Assembly: GCF_023721755.1 (NCBI RefSeq)
Contig: NZ_JAMDLH010000002.1
Coordinates: forward strand, 62,001 to 126,000
Length of the DNA stretch: 64,000 nucleotides
Direction: 5' to 3'
Origin: Pleomorphomonas sp. NRK KF1
GTDB lineage: Bacteria; Pseudomonadota; Alphaproteobacteria; Rhizobiales; Pleomorphomonadaceae
Numbering within the stretch: the first letter of the stretch is position 1; every line of letters begins with the position of its first letter. This document shows, one piece after another, positions 8,391 through 16,802 of this stretch. Made by a program: the position numbers and the translations under genes. The notes beneath the pieces are model-generated. The model was not told where the DNA came from. It searched no databases and saw nothing but the letters and a program-made list of their open reading frames with translations.

Positions 8391-9815
8391 TCAGCGACCG
8401 TCCGGCGTACGCAGCCCGATCCACTTGTCTCGGACCTGCTCGTAATGGTGTTCCGGCTTGTACGCCTTGACCTTGAGGCCGAGCCGTTCGCGATCAAGAC
8501 GACCCATGGCGGCCGCGACGCTGTAGCTCGCCACCACGAACTGAGCCTGGGCCCCAACCTCCGACAGACGGGCGTCGATCAGGGTGCTCTGGGCATTGAG
8601 GACATCCAGGGTGGTCCGCTGGCCGACCTTCTGTTCCTCGACGACGCCTTCGAGCGCCAACCGGCTCGCCTTCACCGAAGCTTCGGCCGCGACGATCTGG
8701 GCTTTCGCCGACTCAAGGGCGCTCCACGCCTGGGCAAGCGCCGCATCGACCGACATGCGCGCCACGTCGACCTGAAGCTTGGCCTGACCGAGCTCTTCCT
8801 TGGCCTGACGGACCGTGGCGTATTCCGCACCGCCTTGGTAGATCGGAATGGAAAGCACGGCCGCAACCGAGCCCTCAAGCGTGCGTGCGCGCTCGGGCGT
8901 AGTGGGATCGGCGGAAACGTTGCCTGCGAAGGCGCTGCTCACCGTTCCCTGAAGAACGAAGCTCGGCAGCAGAGCGCCTTCCTGGATCTCGACGTTGTAG
9001 GACGCCGTATCGGCATTGTAGATCGCAGCACGGATCATCGGATGCTCGGTGCGCGAGGCATCAATGGCGGCCGAGAGCTTGGCCGGAAGCAACTTGGTGA
9101 TCGGACCAGGCGAGCGAAGCCCCTTGGGCTCATGGCCGACGACCTTGACGTAGTTGGCCCGCGCCGTGAGCAGATCGGCTTGCGCCGCGCTGACGGCCGC
9201 CGTGGCCGCAGCCAGCGCCGCCTGAGCCTGCGAGACGTCCGTCCTCGTGCCCTCGCCGACCGAGAAACGATCGTTGGAGGCCCGTACCTGCTCCTGCAGG
9301 AAGGCAACGTTGGACTGGCGCAACTCGAGCACCTGTCCGGACAGAATGACGTTCATGTAGGCGGACGCCGTGTCGAGCAGGGTCGACTGTTCGGTGTTGC
9401 GCAACTGCTCGCGCGACGCCTTCACGGCCGATTCCGCACGCCTCACGCCGTTGTCGATTCGTCCGCCCATGTAGAGCGGCTGAACGATCTGGATCTGGCC
9501 CTGAACCGCGCCGGTGTCCGTGTAGGTGCTCGCCCAGTTCGACCCGCTGTTCAGGCGATACCTTGTGTCGGTGGCCGTGATGCCGGCGGAAATCTGACCG
9601 TTGATCGTCGGCCGATAGCCCGAAAGTGCCTGGGGCACGTTCTCATCGACGGCGCGCGTGCCCGCCCGCGCCGCATTGAGCGCCGGGTTGTTGGCGTAGG
9701 CCGCGGCCATCGCCTCCTGCAGGGATTCCGCCGACGCGGCGCCGGATAGGGCGAAAAGAAGGCCGACGGCGGCCGACAGGTACAAAGAGGGACGGAACGC
9801 CACGACACACCTCAT
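8391..9815 (-). CDS. tolC: TolC-family outer-membrane efflux channel
   Basis: Forms the outer-membrane and periplasmic exit duct for type I secretion and drug efflux pumps. The 474-residue protein starts with a signal peptide (basic RPS, hydrophobic LYLSAAVGLLFAL, cleavage after SGAASA) and contains two homologous halves of the outer membrane efflux protein fold, starting with ESLQEAMAAAYANNPALNAAR and followed by a 'GYRPTINGQIS' strand and long Ala/Gln-rich coiled coils. The ATG at 9815 was chosen because it places the signal peptide at the N-terminus. It lies between pcm and popZ as in many relatives, and could serve as exit duct for the HlyD/ABC-2 system at the right edge, which has no channel of its own in the window. 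Confidence 0.93.
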   Translation of the reverse strand: MRCVVAFRPSLYLSAAVGLLFALSGAASAESLQEAMAAAYANNPALNAARAGTRAVDENVPQALSGYRPTINGQISAGITATDTRYRLNSGSNWASTYTDTGAVQGQIQIVQPLYMGGRIDNGVRRAESAVKASREQLRNTEQSTLLDTASAYMNVILSGQVLELRQSNVAFLQEQVRASNDRFSVGEGTRTDVSQAQAALAAATAAVSAAQADLLTARANYVKVVGHEPKGLRSPGPITKLLPAKLSAAIDASRTEHPMIRAAIYNADTASYNVEIQEGALLPSFVLQGTVSSAFAGNVSADPTTPERARTLEGSVAAVLSIPIYQGGAEYATVRQAKEELGQAKLQVDVARMSVDAALAQAWSALESAKAQIVAAEASVKASRLALEGVVEEQKVGQRTTLDVLNAQSTLIDARLSEVGAQAQFVVASYSVAAAMGRLDRERLGLKVKAYKPEHHYEQVRDKWIGLRTPDGR

Positions 9816-10028
9816 TTTTATCGCCGACCGATGCGATATAGCCTGCAATCGATACCGGGTCTTCTCACGCCTGCGCGAGGAAGCCCGGTCGACCGCCACA
9901 TTCGCTAACAAAACGTTAATCTTCGACGACGGAATATAACCGAAGAGGACGTGAACGGAAGCGTGGCCGGCAACGAGGCGGCAAATTCAGTCAAATCGAT
10001 GCACAGAAATCACAGCCGCACCACAAGA

Positions 10029-10055
10029 CCAGCCAGCCTGCTTTACGCTGGCTGG
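10029..10055 (-). terminator. Hairpin between pcm and tolC
   Basis: A perfect 9-bp stem (CCAGCCAGC / GCTGGCTGG) with a 9-base loop lies 43 bases beyond the pcm stop. No strong T-run follows on the minus strand, so it may be a terminator or a processing/stability element. Confidence 0.45.
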
Positions 10056-10098
10056 CGGACAGGGACAGTCGCATGAAACGTACCGTTACAAGGCGGAA

Positions 10099-10755
10099 CT
10101 AGAAGGCGAACGTCTCGACCGCTTCGAATCCGGGCAGGACAGGAACAGATGCATCGAACAACGTACGGCCGGAAATGCCACCATCATCCCTGGCATAAAG
10201 CCTAGCTCTCGGGACGCTGCTACCTTCCTCGACGAGAAGCAATCGGCCGCGCTTGGCAAGTTGGCGGGCGATGGTCTCCGGAAACGTGACGACGGCGCCA
10301 TTGAAGATGATGACGTCGAACGGCGCGGCGTCCGGCACCCCCTTCACCAGTGACGCTTCGACGACCGCCACGTTGGCAAGACCAGAGAGCTGACGACGGG
10401 CGATGGCCGCCAGATCGGCATCCTGTTCCAAAGCCACGACCGATCCGGCAAGACGGGCCATCACGGCGGCGCCGTAGCCCGAGGCACTGCCGACCTCCAA
10501 TACCTTGTCGGTGGGCTTGATGCCCGCGTATTGAAGCATGCGCGCCAGCACCATGGGCTGGATCAACACGCGCGGGGAACGTCCACCGCCAAGCGGCAGA
10601 TCCCGGTCAAGGTAGGCAAGCGGCTTTTGATCGTCCGGCGCGAAATTCTCGCGGGCCACCTCGCCCATCGCATCGATGATGCGGAGATCGGTAACGTCGT
10701 TCGGTCTGACCTGACCATCGACCATCTTGGTGCGCAATGCCGGAAAATCGACCAT
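10099..10755 (-). CDS. pcm: Protein-L-isoaspartate O-methyltransferase family protein
   Basis: A 218-residue SAM-dependent methyltransferase that, in this family, repairs isoaspartyl residues in damaged proteins. Visible motifs: QVRPNDVTD near residues 15-23, RDLPLGGGR and LIQPMVLARML about 50-70, the SAM loop VLEVGSASGYGAAVMA about 88-103, VALEQD about 110, and FDVIIFNGAV about 150. The SAM loop reads GSASGYG rather than the usual GTGSGYQ, as is common in the alphaproteobacterial branch next to tolC, whose substrate may differ. The ATG at 10755 matches family starts; the frame continues upstream without support. It heads the pcm-tolC-popZ group. Confidence 0.85.
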   Translation of the reverse strand: MVDFPALRTKMVDGQVRPNDVTDLRIIDAMGEVARENFAPDDQKPLAYLDRDLPLGGGRSPRVLIQPMVLARMLQYAGIKPTDKVLEVGSASGYGAAVMARLAGSVVALEQDADLAAIARRQLSGLANVAVVEASLVKGVPDAAPFDVIIFNGAVVTFPETIARQLAKRGRLLLVEEGSSVPRARLYARDDGGISGRTLFDASVPVLPGFEAVETFAF

Positions 10756-10960
10756 GGATCGCAAGTCCCCTGGAGCTTTCTGCCGGCTCTTCCAATAGCC
10801 GCCCCCCTCTTCCGAAACAAGGGCTTCTACGCAGCTTTGCGGAGCGGATGCACGAGTCTTCCGGCAAGAGAAGCCGGATCGACACGTCGAATGAACGCCG
10901 GACGATATGCCCAGGCAACAATTGTTCCTGAAAAATAGAGAATTCAGCGATTTCCGGAAC

Positions 10961-11034
10961 TGGAGGCCACGGAGGGAATCGAACCCCCGTACACGGATTT
11001 GCAATCCGCTGCGTCACCACTCCGCCACGTGGCC
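10961..11034 (-). tRNA. tRNA-Cys (GCA)
   Basis: A complete cloverleaf on the minus strand with a 7-bp acceptor stem (GGCCACG / CGTGGCC), the anticodon GCA in TTGCAAA, a T-arm with GTTCGATTC and an encoded CCA end. Length is 74 bases. It is about 200 bp upstream of pcm. Confidence 0.96.
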
Positions 11035-11272
11035 TCACGGAGAAGGGTTCTTAAGCGAGCGCGGCTGCATAGACAAGAGGGCAAGGGGTAAAATCCGCCA
11101 TCTTGAACGACTTGATTGGTTAGGTCGTGGCCCACGTCGGCTTGGCAACGGTATGAGCACGCGAGATGATCCCGCACAATGAAGACGAGGAACGGGTTTC
11201 GCTGCTACAGCCGCTGCCAGCCGATGTGGCCGGCAACGGCCATTTTGCACCCTGCGCCTTTCGGGTCACCAT

Positions 11273-11512
11273 TCAAACGGCAACCGCCAGTTCGGTGGGG
11301 AAAGCGCCCCGGCCGATAGCCTGACCGTCGATGGCGCCACGACTTGCGAGATGGCGTTCGGCCGCCCGCTCGGCCTCGGCGACCGAGCCGTAGAGCTCGC
11401 CATCGAGATCCCAGACGTCATACTTGACGGCAACGAAACGCACCTGGTCGCCCGCAGGGGCGGCAACGGCAACGGCCTTTCCGGCCACTTCAATAACAAT
11501 TGGCTTGGACAT
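11273..11512 (-). CDS. Conserved small protein, function unknown
   Basis: A 79-residue protein starting MSKPIVIEVAGKAVAVAAP, then a segment VRFVAVKYDVWDLDGELYGSV and a short Ala/Arg-rich helix. I recognise the pattern (short beta strands with 'F-L-D-G-x-x-F/Y-x-S-V-x-x-A') from small uncharacterised proteins common in Hyphomicrobiales, but no function is known to me. The ATG is preceded by a GGAG-type site (CAGGAGAG). It is probably cytoplasmic: there is no signal peptide or membrane segment. Confidence 0.65.
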   Translation of the reverse strand: MSKPIVIEVAGKAVAVAAPAGDQVRFVAVKYDVWDLDGELYGSVAEAERAAERHLASRGAIDGQAIGRGAFPTELAVAV

Positions 11513-11990
11513 AATACTACTCTCCTGGCCCTGCCCGGTGGCAAGACCATCATCCTGTCGGCTACGTTTTCGTGAGAAGTGTCAGATGCTCAGCAAAGAC
11601 ACATTCGCCATTGGCGTTTCGAGCCAAGATGATTGGGGCGGATCGTCGAACGGCATACATTCGTGCGCGCGATCCGCGTGAGCGAAATGTGTGTCATTTA
11701 TGACCTCCTTTCCCAAGATCGAGAGAGCATTACTCTCTGGGGCACAGCGATAGTGATCAACAACGACCGAAATATGACGCCGAACGATTCGGCTTGATGT
11801 CCTGTTCCGGCAACACCGCGATCCAATCGCGTCTGTCCTCACTCCAACCTGCCACAAGTGGAGTCCGCACTCCAGAAACGAAATATCAAAGTCAGGCACA
11901 TTCGCGTGAATGGATTCCGGCTGCGCCTGAACTGCATCAAGCGGCCGGCCGCTTGCGTCGGAAATCGTGGCGAACAAAGAGCTAGAAAGT
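11513..11990. other. 478-bp stretch without a convincing gene
   Basis: No reading frame here looks like a known protein. A minus-strand frame of 141 codons (11582-12007) has no recognisable domain and unusual composition for the region. The stretch is less GC-rich than its surroundings. It contains a perfect 12-bp palindrome, GTCATTTATGAC (11693-11704), followed closely by a purine-poor CCTCCTT run. It could be a decayed gene or hold a small RNA; I can support neither. Confidence 0.4.
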
Positions 11991-12245
11991 CTAGACGGAG
12001 CCGACATCTCGCCCTTTCCAGCGATTGTAGCGACGCATGATCCAGACCTCGGCGCGCCTTCTGACCCGACGAGCGAGCGGGGAGTCCACCGAGAGAATGA
12101 CCAAGCCGACCGGAATCATCCAGAAACCGACGACCGGCAGAAAACCGACGAGCCCCAATGCAACGAAGACAACGCCCATGACGACGCGCAGCAGCCGGTT
12201 TCTCGGCAATCGCATCGTCCGCCCCCAGAGTCTCACCCTCGGCAT
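11991..12245 (-). CDS. Small membrane protein, PGPGW/DUF454-like
   Basis: An 84-residue protein with a basic N-terminus (MPRVRLWGRTMRLPRNR), one or two tightly spaced hydrophobic helices (VVMGVVFVALGLVGFLPVVG and FWMIPVGLVILSV) with a Pro-Gly turn, and a strongly basic C-terminus (RRVRRRAEVWIMRRYNRWK). This hairpin-like inner-membrane layout with basic ends is typical of small uncharacterised alphaproteobacterial proteins. ATG 12245 was chosen; ATG 12215 would give a shorter version. Function unknown. Confidence 0.65.
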   Translation of the reverse strand: MPRVRLWGRTMRLPRNRLLRVVMGVVFVALGLVGFLPVVGFWMIPVGLVILSVDSPLARRVRRRAEVWIMRRYNRWKGRDVGSV

Positions 12246-12503
12246 GAACAACCTCTCGAAGCGTTTGCGGTTCCGGCCTTGCCCGGTTCCGGACAGATAG
12301 GAAAGGGCAACCGGCTTTTCAAAGTCCCTCCTCAAGGTGCGGGAAACCACTGGTCCGGCGAAGGAAAAAACCTTTCCACACCATGTCGTTAGGCGCCGTT
12401 TTTCCACGTCTTCCGGTCTTTTCGCGCCGCCATCGCATTTTCCTTGCCGAGGGGGCTTTGCAAACCGGAACAGCTTTGTTATACGCACCGCCACCGAAGC
12501 TGT

Positions 12504-12579
12504 TCCGCGATAGCTCAGTTGGTAGAGCAGGTGACTGTTAATCACCGGGTCGTAGGTTCGAGTCCTACTCGCGGAGCCA
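12504..12579 (+). tRNA. tRNA-Asn (GTT)
   Basis: Cloverleaf with a 7-bp acceptor stem (TCCGCGA / TCGCGGA), D-arm AGCTCAGTTGGTAGAGCA, anticodon GTT in CTGTTAA, T-arm GGTTCGAGTCC and an encoded CCA. Length is 76 bases. No integrase or attachment-site duplication is visible beside it. Confidence 0.97.
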
Positions 12580-12661
12580 TCGGTTTCCCAGGAAAATCAG
12601 CAGCTTAACGCAATCCGATGCACTTGTGCATTCGAGACCAGATCGTTTTGACGCCTGTGCC

Positions 12662-13822
12662 CTAAGACGGAAGCGAGAAGAAGCTGTCGATGGCGAGCGC
12701 GGCCGCGCCGCGTGCCCAGGCATCGTCGTTCCAGAACTCGACGAACACCTCGGTGCCACGCTGGAAATTCTTCTCCTTCAGCGTGGCCACCAGCGGTTCG
12801 AGCAGCGTCGGTCCGAACAATACGCCCTCGCCGCCGATCACCATGGTCTCCGGATCGAACAGGCTGGCAAACGTGGCCGCCGCTGCTCCGAGACGGCGGC
12901 CGGCGGTGCCAAGGATTTCGCAGGCCACAGGGTCACCCTCTCCCGCCAATGCAGCCAGGGAAGCCGGATCGATGGCATGGCTGGACGGCCGGACCATGCG
13001 ATAGGCGTTGAGAATGGCCGGCAAGGAGGTGACCGCCTCCAGGCAACCGAGACGACCGCACTCGCAACGAGGCCCATCCTCCACCACGGCGAGATGGCCG
13101 ATCTCGCCGGCACCACCGTAGCGGCCACGCAGCAGTTGGCCGTCGACGATCATCGCCGCGCCGATGCCGCGGCCGAAGGAGAACACCGCCAGCGACGACG
13201 CCTGCCGCCCGGCCCCGAACAGATGTTCGGCGAGCGCGAAGGCGTTGACGTCATTGTCGACCCAGGCGGGCGCGCCGGCCAAACCGGAGATCAGCGCGGC
13301 GATCGGCACGTCCTTCCAGCCGAATCGATCGCACCGCAGGCATATGCCGCTCTCGGCATCGTGCTGGCCGGGCATGGCGAGACCGATGCCGATCAACCGC
13401 TTCCGATCCTCGCCCGAACGTTCCATGAGACGGGTGAGCGCGTCGGCTGTCGCACGAGCGACCGCGTCGGGCGAACGCGCGTCGACGTCCGCCGTCAGCG
13501 TATCGATGACGTTGGTGCCGAGATCGGTGAGCGTCGCCCTCAGATGATGCTCCATCAGCTTGACGCCCAGGGAGACGTGACCGGCATAGTTCAGGTCGAG
13601 CCGCGTCATCCGGCGCCGGCCACCGTCGGCCACGGCATCGCGCTCGGTGATGATCTGCTGATCCAAGAGCTCGGACGACACGTAGGAAATGGCCGCCGGG
13701 CTGAGTCCGGTCGCCACCGCAATGTCCGACCTCGCCGTTGGTCCATGCCGACGCAGGTGATTGAGAAGCAGCAGCCGGTTGAGCGTGCGCGACGTACTCT
13801 GATTTCCCTTCAGCGAGGGCAT
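12662..13822 (-). CDS. ROK-family transcriptional repressor
   Basis: A 386-residue regulator with an N-terminal winged helix-turn-helix (about residues 10-70: LLLLNHLRRHGPTARSDIA then LSPAAISYVSSEL) and a C-terminal ROK sugar-kinase-like domain. The zinc motif CxCGxxGCxE is present (CECGRLGCLEA, near residue 250), as is the sugar-binding EIGH (GGAGEIGHLAV). ROK repressors of this build (XylR, NagC, Mlc) leave DNA when a sugar or phosphotransferase signal is bound. It is divergent from the beta-glucosidase and ABC genes, and a 9-bp inverted repeat lies 33 bases upstream of its start, so it probably represses itself and that locus in the absence of a glucoside. Confidence 0.9.
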   Translation of the reverse strand: MPSLKGNQSTSRTLNRLLLLNHLRRHGPTARSDIAVATGLSPAAISYVSSELLDQQIITERDAVADGGRRRMTRLDLNYAGHVSLGVKLMEHHLRATLTDLGTNVIDTLTADVDARSPDAVARATADALTRLMERSGEDRKRLIGIGLAMPGQHDAESGICLRCDRFGWKDVPIAALISGLAGAPAWVDNDVNAFALAEHLFGAGRQASSLAVFSFGRGIGAAMIVDGQLLRGRYGGAGEIGHLAVVEDGPRCECGRLGCLEAVTSLPAILNAYRMVRPSSHAIDPASLAALAGEGDPVACEILGTAGRRLGAAAATFASLFDPETMVIGGEGVLFGPTLLEPLVATLKEKNFQRGTEVFVEFWNDDAWARGAAALAIDSFFSLPS

Positions 13823-13854
13823 GAGAACATTTCCATTTCCGGAGCCGGCGACCC

Positions 13855-13879
13855 GTTCGTTTCATTTATAGAAACGAAC
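13855..13879. promoter_or_regulatory. Inverted-repeat operator, ROK/XylR-like
   Basis: A perfect dyad, GTTCGTTTC-N7-GAAACGAAC, lies 33 bases upstream of the ROK gene. Its GTTnGTTT...AAACnAAC form closely resembles the operator of the ROK repressor XylR as I remember it. The position is right for autoregulation; control of the beta-glucosidase promoter about 200 bp away would need looping or a second site. Confidence 0.65.
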
Positions 13880-14040
13880 TCGGACGGATTTCAACATATC
13901 GGACAACACCGGATGGCGACGATGCGAGCTTCGCCGCACGGGGAAACCGACGGGAACGATCGACCGAGCCGGCTCAAACCCGAGCGTTTCCGGGTCTCAT
14001 ACCCGTCTTTGTATAAATTTCGGGCGGCAAACTATCTCGC

Positions 14041-14074
14041 TTGACTCGCCATACATTTCATTTAATTAATTGAA
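14041..14074 (+). promoter_or_regulatory. Candidate promoter/operator of the beta-glucosidase gene
   Basis: TTGACT at 14041-14046 is followed after 16 bases by TAATTA, a plausible -35/-10 pair. The -10 region lies inside a near-perfect AT-rich dyad, TTCATTTAATTAATTGAA (14057-14074, one mismatched pair), a natural place for a repressor. It is 33 bases before the ATG of the GH1 gene. Confidence 0.4.
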
Positions 14075-14106
14075 GCCATATCAGGTCATCAACGGCGGTC
14101 GTCAGC

Positions 14107-15444
14107 ATGCCTCGTTCCACTCGCGCCCAGTTTCCCGACACTTTCCGGTGGGGCGTTTCCACCTCCGCGCTGCAGATCGAAGGCGCCACGGACGTCGATG
14201 GCCGTCGCCCCTCCGTCTGGGACACCTTCGCAGCGGAGCCCGGCAGAATCCGAAATGGCGACACGCCAGCGGTGGCTTGCGATCACTATCATCACCTCGA
14301 CGAGGACCTCGATCTGGTCAAAGCACTCGGTGTCGGTGCCTATCGCTTTTCGGTGTCCTGGCCGCGCATCCTGCCGAGAGGAACCGGCGCGGTGAACGAG
14401 CCCGGCCTTGCCTTCTATGACCGCCTTGTCGACGGGCTGCTGGAGCGGGGTGTCGAACCCTGGCTGACGCTCTATCACTGGGACCTGCCGCAGCCGCTCG
14501 AGGATGCCGGCGGCTGGCCGCGCCGGGACACCGCCCTCGCCTTCGCCGATTTCGCCGACGTGGTGTCCCGCCGGCTCGGCGACCGCGTCAAGCGCTGGAT
14601 CACCCACAACGAACCCTGGTGCAGCACAATCAAGGGCTATTATGAGGGCGAGTTCGCGCCCGGCAAGCGCGACCTCGCGGCGGCCATGCAAGCGACCCAT
14701 CACGTCCTGCTGTCGCACGGCTTGGCATTGCCGGTGCTCCGGTCCAATGTTGCGGACGGCCAATGCGGCATCGCCCTGAGCTTGCATCCGATCCACACGG
14801 CGTCGGACTCCGAAGCCGATCGTGTCGCCGCCATCCGCCACGACGGCCTCAGGAACCGCTGGTTCCTCGATCCGCTGCACGGTCGCGGCTACCCGGAAGA
14901 CGTTCTCCGCGAGCTGGGCACCGCCGCTCCGACGATTGACGAGGGGGATCTCGTGACCATCGCCGGCAAGACCGACTTTCTCGGCATCAACTATTACTTC
15001 CGGGAGATCGTCGCCGACGACCCCGAGGGCGGACCGATGCGGTCGCGCGTCGTCGAAACGGAAGCGTCCGACGTCACCGGTTTCGGCTGGGAGGTCTATC
15101 CCGAGGGTCTCACCGAGCTGCTTCTTCGCGTCACGCGCGATTACCATCCGGCGCCGATCGCCATCACGGAAAATGGCGCCACCTACCCCGATGAGATGGC
15201 AGCGGACGGCAAGATCCATGACGAGCAGCGCGCGATCTACATCCATCGCCATATCGACGCGTTGCGGACGGCAATGGACGGCGGCGTCGATCTCGCCGGC
15301 TATTTCGTCTGGAGCCTGCTCGACAACTTCGAATGGGCGGAAGGCTACTCCAAACGGTTTGGCCTGGTGCACGTCGATTTTGCAACCCAGGCGCGGACCA
15401 TGAAAGACAGCGGCCGCTGGTTTGCCGCCTTCCTGAAAGGGTAA
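14107..15444 (+). CDS. Beta-glucosidase, glycoside hydrolase family 1
   Basis: A 445-residue cytoplasmic enzyme that releases glucose (or a related sugar) from beta-glucosides such as cellobiose. GH1 motifs are complete: the N-terminal FRWGVSTSALQIEG, the acid/base Glu169 in THNEPW, NYYF near 295-298, the nucleophile Glu355 in ITENGA, and the C-terminal WSLLDNFEWAEGYSKRFGL sugar-binding stretch. Length is normal. There is no signal peptide, so substrate must be imported, which fits the ABC importer that follows. It is divergent from a ROK repressor, probably induced by its substrate. True substrate range (beta-glucoside, galactoside) cannot be read from the sequence. Confidence 0.95.
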   Translation: MPRSTRAQFPDTFRWGVSTSALQIEGATDVDGRRPSVWDTFAAEPGRIRNGDTPAVACDHYHHLDEDLDLVKALGVGAYRFSVSWPRILPRGTGAVNEPGLAFYDRLVDGLLERGVEPWLTLYHWDLPQPLEDAGGWPRRDTALAFADFADVVSRRLGDRVKRWITHNEPWCSTIKGYYEGEFAPGKRDLAAAMQATHHVLLSHGLALPVLRSNVADGQCGIALSLHPIHTASDSEADRVAAIRHDGLRNRWFLDPLHGRGYPEDVLRELGTAAPTIDEGDLVTIAGKTDFLGINYYFREIVADDPEGGPMRSRVVETEASDVTGFGWEVYPEGLTELLLRVTRDYHPAPIAITENGATYPDEMAADGKIHDEQRAIYIHRHIDALRTAMDGGVDLAGYFVWSLLDNFEWAEGYSKRFGLVHVDFATQARTMKDSGRWFAAFLKG

Positions 15445-15522
15445 CCGGCGCGCCGAAGACGGAGGCTGTTTCCATACCACGGTCTGTTCCTTTCACGACC
15501 GGACGGGTGGCGAGGCTGGAGG

Positions 15523-15544
15523 GGCCCGAAGGGAGTGTCGGGCC
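15523..15544 (+). other. Stem-loop just upstream of the sugar-binding protein gene
   Basis: A 7-bp GC stem (GGCCCGA / TCGGGCC) with an 8-base loop lies 7 bases before the AAGGAGGAG ribosome site of the binding-protein gene. There is no T-run. Such stems between a hydrolase and a binding-protein gene often stabilise the downstream mRNA or reduce read-through, adjusting relative expression. Confidence 0.4.
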
Positions 15545-15563
15545 GCGATGAAGGAGGAGAGAG

Positions 15564-16790
15564 ATGTTGAACAAGCTTGGAGTACTGGGCTCGGTCATGG
15601 CCTTCGCCCTGACGACGACCACGCCGGTCTATGCCGGCACTGCGGAAGTCATCCACTGGTGGACAAGCGGCGGCGAGGCCGCGGCACTGAAAATCCTCGT
15701 CGATGCCTATGAGAAGACGGGCAACACCTGGAAGGATAATCCGGTGGCCGGCGGCGAGGCCGCCCGCATGGTGGCCCGTACGCGCATTCTCGGCGGCGAC
15801 CCGCCAACGTCCATGCAGTGGCAGGTCGGCGCCCCGCTGATGGCGCTCGCCGAAGAAGGCCAGCTCAACGGTATCGACGAGGTGGCCAAGGACTGGGACA
15901 AGCTCCTGCCCAAGGTGATCGCCGACAACGCCAAGTTCGAAGGCAAGTATGTCAGCGCGCCGATCGACATTCACGGCCACAACTGGCTTTGGGGCAACCA
16001 GGCCGTCCTCGACGATGTCGGCATTGCCATGCCGAAAAACTGGGACGAGCTGATCGCCTCGGCCGACAAGATCCGCGCCAAGGGTTACATCCCGCTGGCG
16101 CTCGGTGGCCAGTCCTGGCAGGAAATCTTCGTCTTCGAGAGCATCCTGGTCGACGTCGGCGGCCGCGACTTCCTGACCAAGGTCACCTATGACCTTGACG
16201 ACGCCGCCTTGCGCAGCCCGGAAATGCTGAAGGCCTTCCAGACCTTCGCCAAGGTACGCGATCTCGTCGATCCCGGCAGCCCGAGCCGCGACTGGAACAT
16301 CACCGGCGGCATGCTGATCAGCGGCAAGGCCGCCTACATGATCATGGGCGACTGGCTGAAGGGCGAGTTCGTGGCCGCGAACAAGGTTCCCGGCAAGGAC
16401 ATCGCCTGCGAGATATTCCCGGCCGGCGGCAAGACGCTGGTGTTCGGAACCGACTCCTTCGCCATGACGGCGGTGAAGGACCCGGCGCTGCGGGAGGCCC
16501 AGTTGGCCCTCGCCAAGACGATCATGGATCCCGTGGTGCAGAGGGAGTTCAGTCTGCGCAAGGGTTCGATCCCGCCGCGCCTCGACGTGGACAAGACCGG
16601 CTTCGACGCCTGCGCCCAGATCGCCATGGGGGCAGCGGCCGAAGGCCAGTTGTTCCTGGTGCCGGACAACGTGGCCGACGCCACGAGCATCGGCGCCCTG
16701 GTCGACCAGATGACCACCTTCCTGCACAGCGACATGACGCCTGAGGAAGGCATGACCGCCATGGCCGACGCCGTGGCCGCAACCCGCTGA
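15564..16790 (+). CDS. ABC sugar importer, periplasmic binding protein
   Basis: A 408-residue type I extracellular solute-binding protein. The signal peptide is clear (MLNKLGVLGSVMAFALTTT, cleavage after VYAG/A), followed by the mature start AEVIHWWTSGGEAAALK, characteristic of carbohydrate-binding components. Interior features include GDPPTSMQWQ, NWDELIASADKIRAKG and MIMGDWLKGEF. A strong AAGGAGGAG site precedes the ATG, consistent with the high expression such proteins need. It starts the importer gene set binding protein-permease-permease-ATPase and follows a beta-glucosidase, so a beta-glucoside or oligosaccharide is the likely ligand. Confidence 0.93.
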   Translation: MLNKLGVLGSVMAFALTTTTPVYAGTAEVIHWWTSGGEAAALKILVDAYEKTGNTWKDNPVAGGEAARMVARTRILGGDPPTSMQWQVGAPLMALAEEGQLNGIDEVAKDWDKLLPKVIADNAKFEGKYVSAPIDIHGHNWLWGNQAVLDDVGIAMPKNWDELIASADKIRAKGYIPLALGGQSWQEIFVFESILVDVGGRDFLTKVTYDLDDAALRSPEMLKAFQTFAKVRDLVDPGSPSRDWNITGGMLISGKAAYMIMGDWLKGEFVAANKVPGKDIACEIFPAGGKTLVFGTDSFAMTAVKDPALREAQLALAKTIMDPVVQREFSLRKGSIPPRLDVDKTGFDACAQIAMGAAAEGQLFLVPDNVADATSIGALVDQMTTFLHSDMTPEEGMTAMADAVAATR

Positions 16791-16802
16791 CGGGCATTAG
16801 AC

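Noticed and set aside
11582-12007. A 141-codon minus-strand open frame in the gene-poor stretch
   Set aside because: No domain or family pattern is recognisable and composition is atypical; it overlaps the start of nothing and has no good ribosome site. Listed only as a gene-poor stretch.
10961-12579. tRNA-Cys and tRNA-Asn as possible island integration sites
   Set aside because: No integrase, no duplicated tRNA 3' end and no phage-like cargo is found beside either tRNA.
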